Of a DNA stretch of 22,486 nucleotides, positions 21,425-22,486 are shown one piece after another. Location: contig CABUSL010000019.1 in assembly GCA_902494295.1 (NCBI GenBank), positions 1-22,486 of the forward strand, written 5' to 3'. A program made the translations under genes and the position numbers. The notes beneath the pieces were generated by a model. The model saw only the letters and a program-made list of their open reading frames with translations. It made no database searches and was not told where the DNA came from. Numbering within the stretch: the stretch's first letter is position 1; every line of letters begins with the position of its first letter. This DNA comes from an uncultured Collinsella sp. (GTDB lineage Bacteria; Actinomycetota; Coriobacteriia; Coriobacteriales; Coriobacteriaceae).

Positions 21425-21666
21425 ATCTCTCGTCCCTCATTCGTCTCTAATATGAGAGATGACAGGAAGATGAGAGAAAAATATGAGAGATAACTGAGCA
21501 GCAAAGAGACAGGCAATCATGGTATTGTCTCAATACCGATTGTTCTACCAGCAAAAATATGTATAAATGAAGCAAATGGTAGACATTCCATCTCTATCTA
21601 TCTCTTATCTCTAAGCCGAGAGATAGAGAGATAAATGAGAGATAATTACGAGAGATAACTGAGAGA
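21425..21666. repeat. Cluster of GAGAGAT repeats upstream of the AlbA_2 gene
   Basis: GAGAGAT occurs at 21454, 21485, 21618, 21626, 21637 and 21650, and inverted at 21425. A 14-mer, GAGAGATAACTGAG, is duplicated at 21485-21498 and 21650-21663. TATCTCTTATCTCTAAG next to CGAGAGATAGAGAGATAA (about 21599-21634) can fold as a hairpin. The region is much more AT-rich than the genes around it. The clustering before one gene fits multiple operators, though a transposable or recombination origin is possible. Confidence 0.65.
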
Positions 21667-21720
21667 CGAGGGAAATCTATCCGCGGCATTCTCCGCAGGA
21701 CCGAGCGAAAGGACGTGCAG

Positions 21721-22486
21721 ATGAACGAAAACGAGCTGACCGGTCTGCTTGAGTCTTTAAGGCGTATGGGCTCGGATGATCTTAACGTCGAAGTGAAGGA
21801 GAGCGCCACGACGCTTTCCCGCGACGTATGGGAAACGGTGAGCGCATTCGCGAACACTGCCGGCGGAATCATCGTGCTCGGAGTGAGTGAGCGCGCAGGT
21901 TTTGTCCCGGTTGAGAACTTCGAGACCGAGAAAGTGCTCAACCAATTCGTAGCGGGCATGGGTGATGCGGGCGGTCGAGGAAAGCTGGCCAATCCGCCTA
22001 AATACACGATCGAGCGAGTGGAGCTTCAGGGCGTCATCGTTCTCGTCATTACGATTGAGGAGCTCGATCCGTCGAGCAAGCCCTGCTATGTCATAGAGCG
22101 GGGCGCCCAGGGCGGCAGCTACAAGCGCATCGATGACAAAGATGTGCCGCTTTCATCGACTGAGGTGCTCGCATTGGCGTCATACGGTCGAGCGACTCCG
22201 AGCGATCGCGACGCGGTGGCGGGTGCGGGCGCGGACAATCTCGACGAGACGCTGGTCGACCGTACGATAGATCGGGCTTTCTCGTTGACGCCCCGGGCAA
22301 TGCGCGGCGCGCCGGACAAGAAAACGAAGCTGGAGCGCCTGAATTTCCTCGACTCCCAGGGCAATGTCACTAAGGCCGGACTCCTGGCTGCGGGTGCCTA
22401 TCCTCAGCAGTTCTATCCCAAGCTCTTTATCGATGTGGCGGTCTATGCCGGAACGCAGAAGGGCGCGGCGGGGTCGTTGAGGTTCA
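21721..22486 (+). CDS. AlbA_2/Schlafen-type putative DNA-binding protein, 3' end missing
   Basis: The frame opens at ATG 21721, after GAAAGGA (21707-21713), and stays open to the window edge, giving 255 codons. Residues about 15-125 fit the Schlafen AlbA_2 domain: 'DDLNVEVKESATTLSRDVWE', then 'SAFANTAGGIIVLGVSE', the signature of the family, then 'VIEELDPSSKPCYV'-like strands and 'GSYKRIDD'. The rest begins the usual ATP-binding/winged-helix-type C-terminal region ('KLERLNFLDSQGNVTKAGLL'). Such proteins are often annotated as transcriptional regulators or helicase-related, and some occur in defence loci; function is not established. The GAGAGAT repeats before it suggest autoregulation. Codon use is less C-ending than in neighbours, a mild hint of transfer. 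Confidence 0.82.
   Translation, partial: MNENELTGLLESLRRMGSDDLNVEVKESATTLSRDVWETVSAFANTAGGIIVLGVSERAGFVPVENFETEKVLNQFVAGMGDAGGRGKLANPPKYTIERVELQGVIVLVITIEELDPSSKPCYVIERGAQGGSYKRIDDKDVPLSSTEVLALASYGRATPSDRDAVAGAGADNLDETLVDRTIDRAFSLTPRAMRGAPDKKTKLERLNFLDSQGNVTKAGLLAAGAYPQQFYPKLFIDVAVYAGTQKGAAGSLRF

Noticed and set aside
21237..21666. Repeat cluster read as a CRISPR array
   Set aside because: Unit lengths, inverted copies, repeat-like spacers and absence of cas genes are not compatible with CRISPR.

Overview
The window looks like chromosome of a gut Actinobacterium of the Coriobacteriia, most likely Collinsella or a close relative. This is inferred from the moderately high GC, the strong C/G third-position bias, the AAAGGAG-type ribosome sites and the gene content; no rRNA is present to confirm it. 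I saw no tRNA, rRNA, CRISPR array or intact insertion sequence.

The left two thirds (469-14801) is dominated by sugar-amine or glycated-amino-acid metabolism. There are three SIS-domain proteins of the FrlB/GfrE/GfrF/FraB deglycase type (1397-2389, 6831-7814, 13833-14801). There are three GntR/HutC regulators with UTRA domains (469-1191 on minus, 9965-10684, 12933-13688). One mannose-family PTS permease (fused EIIA-EIIB, EIIC, EIID; 4030-6631) serves the locus. A DMT/EamA exporter (2765-3847) and a HAD phosphatase (7901-8530) complete the set. Each regulator can be tied to a target by repeated sites in the promoters. TGTAT sites lie between the first regulator and the first SIS gene. A 17-bp ACGTWWWAKWCGTWWTA site lies before the exporter, the PTS and the second regulator. 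A duplicated TAGAACAACATRGAA site lies before the third SIS gene. My model is that the shared PTS imports and phosphorylates several Amadori-type compounds, a dedicated deglycase opens each one, and the exporter may remove the freed amino acid. The substrates are inferred, not shown.

Other genes are mostly housekeeping: a partial GNAT acetyltransferase (1-447), a YitT-family membrane protein (8737-9744), RecQ helicase (10951-12930, two bases before the third regulator), an L-lactate/2-hydroxyacid dehydrogenase (minus, 14933-15910), homoserine O-acyltransferase MetA with the acetyl-type residue Glu111 (16121-17047), 5-formyltetrahydrofolate cyclo-ligase (minus, 17090-17686), a 1014-residue M16C zinc metalloprotease (minus, 18055-21099), and the start of an AlbA_2/Schlafen-type protein that runs off the right edge (21721-22486).

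The intergenic DNA is unusually rich in dispersed palindromic repeats. At least five families are visible. The most striking is a 49-bp two-unit module with 29-bp internal period, present three times at 21237-21409 (two direct, one inverted) and once at 10803-10851. Another family supplies the stop codons of two unrelated genes. A 157-bp element with inverted ends sits between the cyclo-ligase and protease genes, and a cluster of GAGAGAT repeats precedes the AlbA_2 gene.
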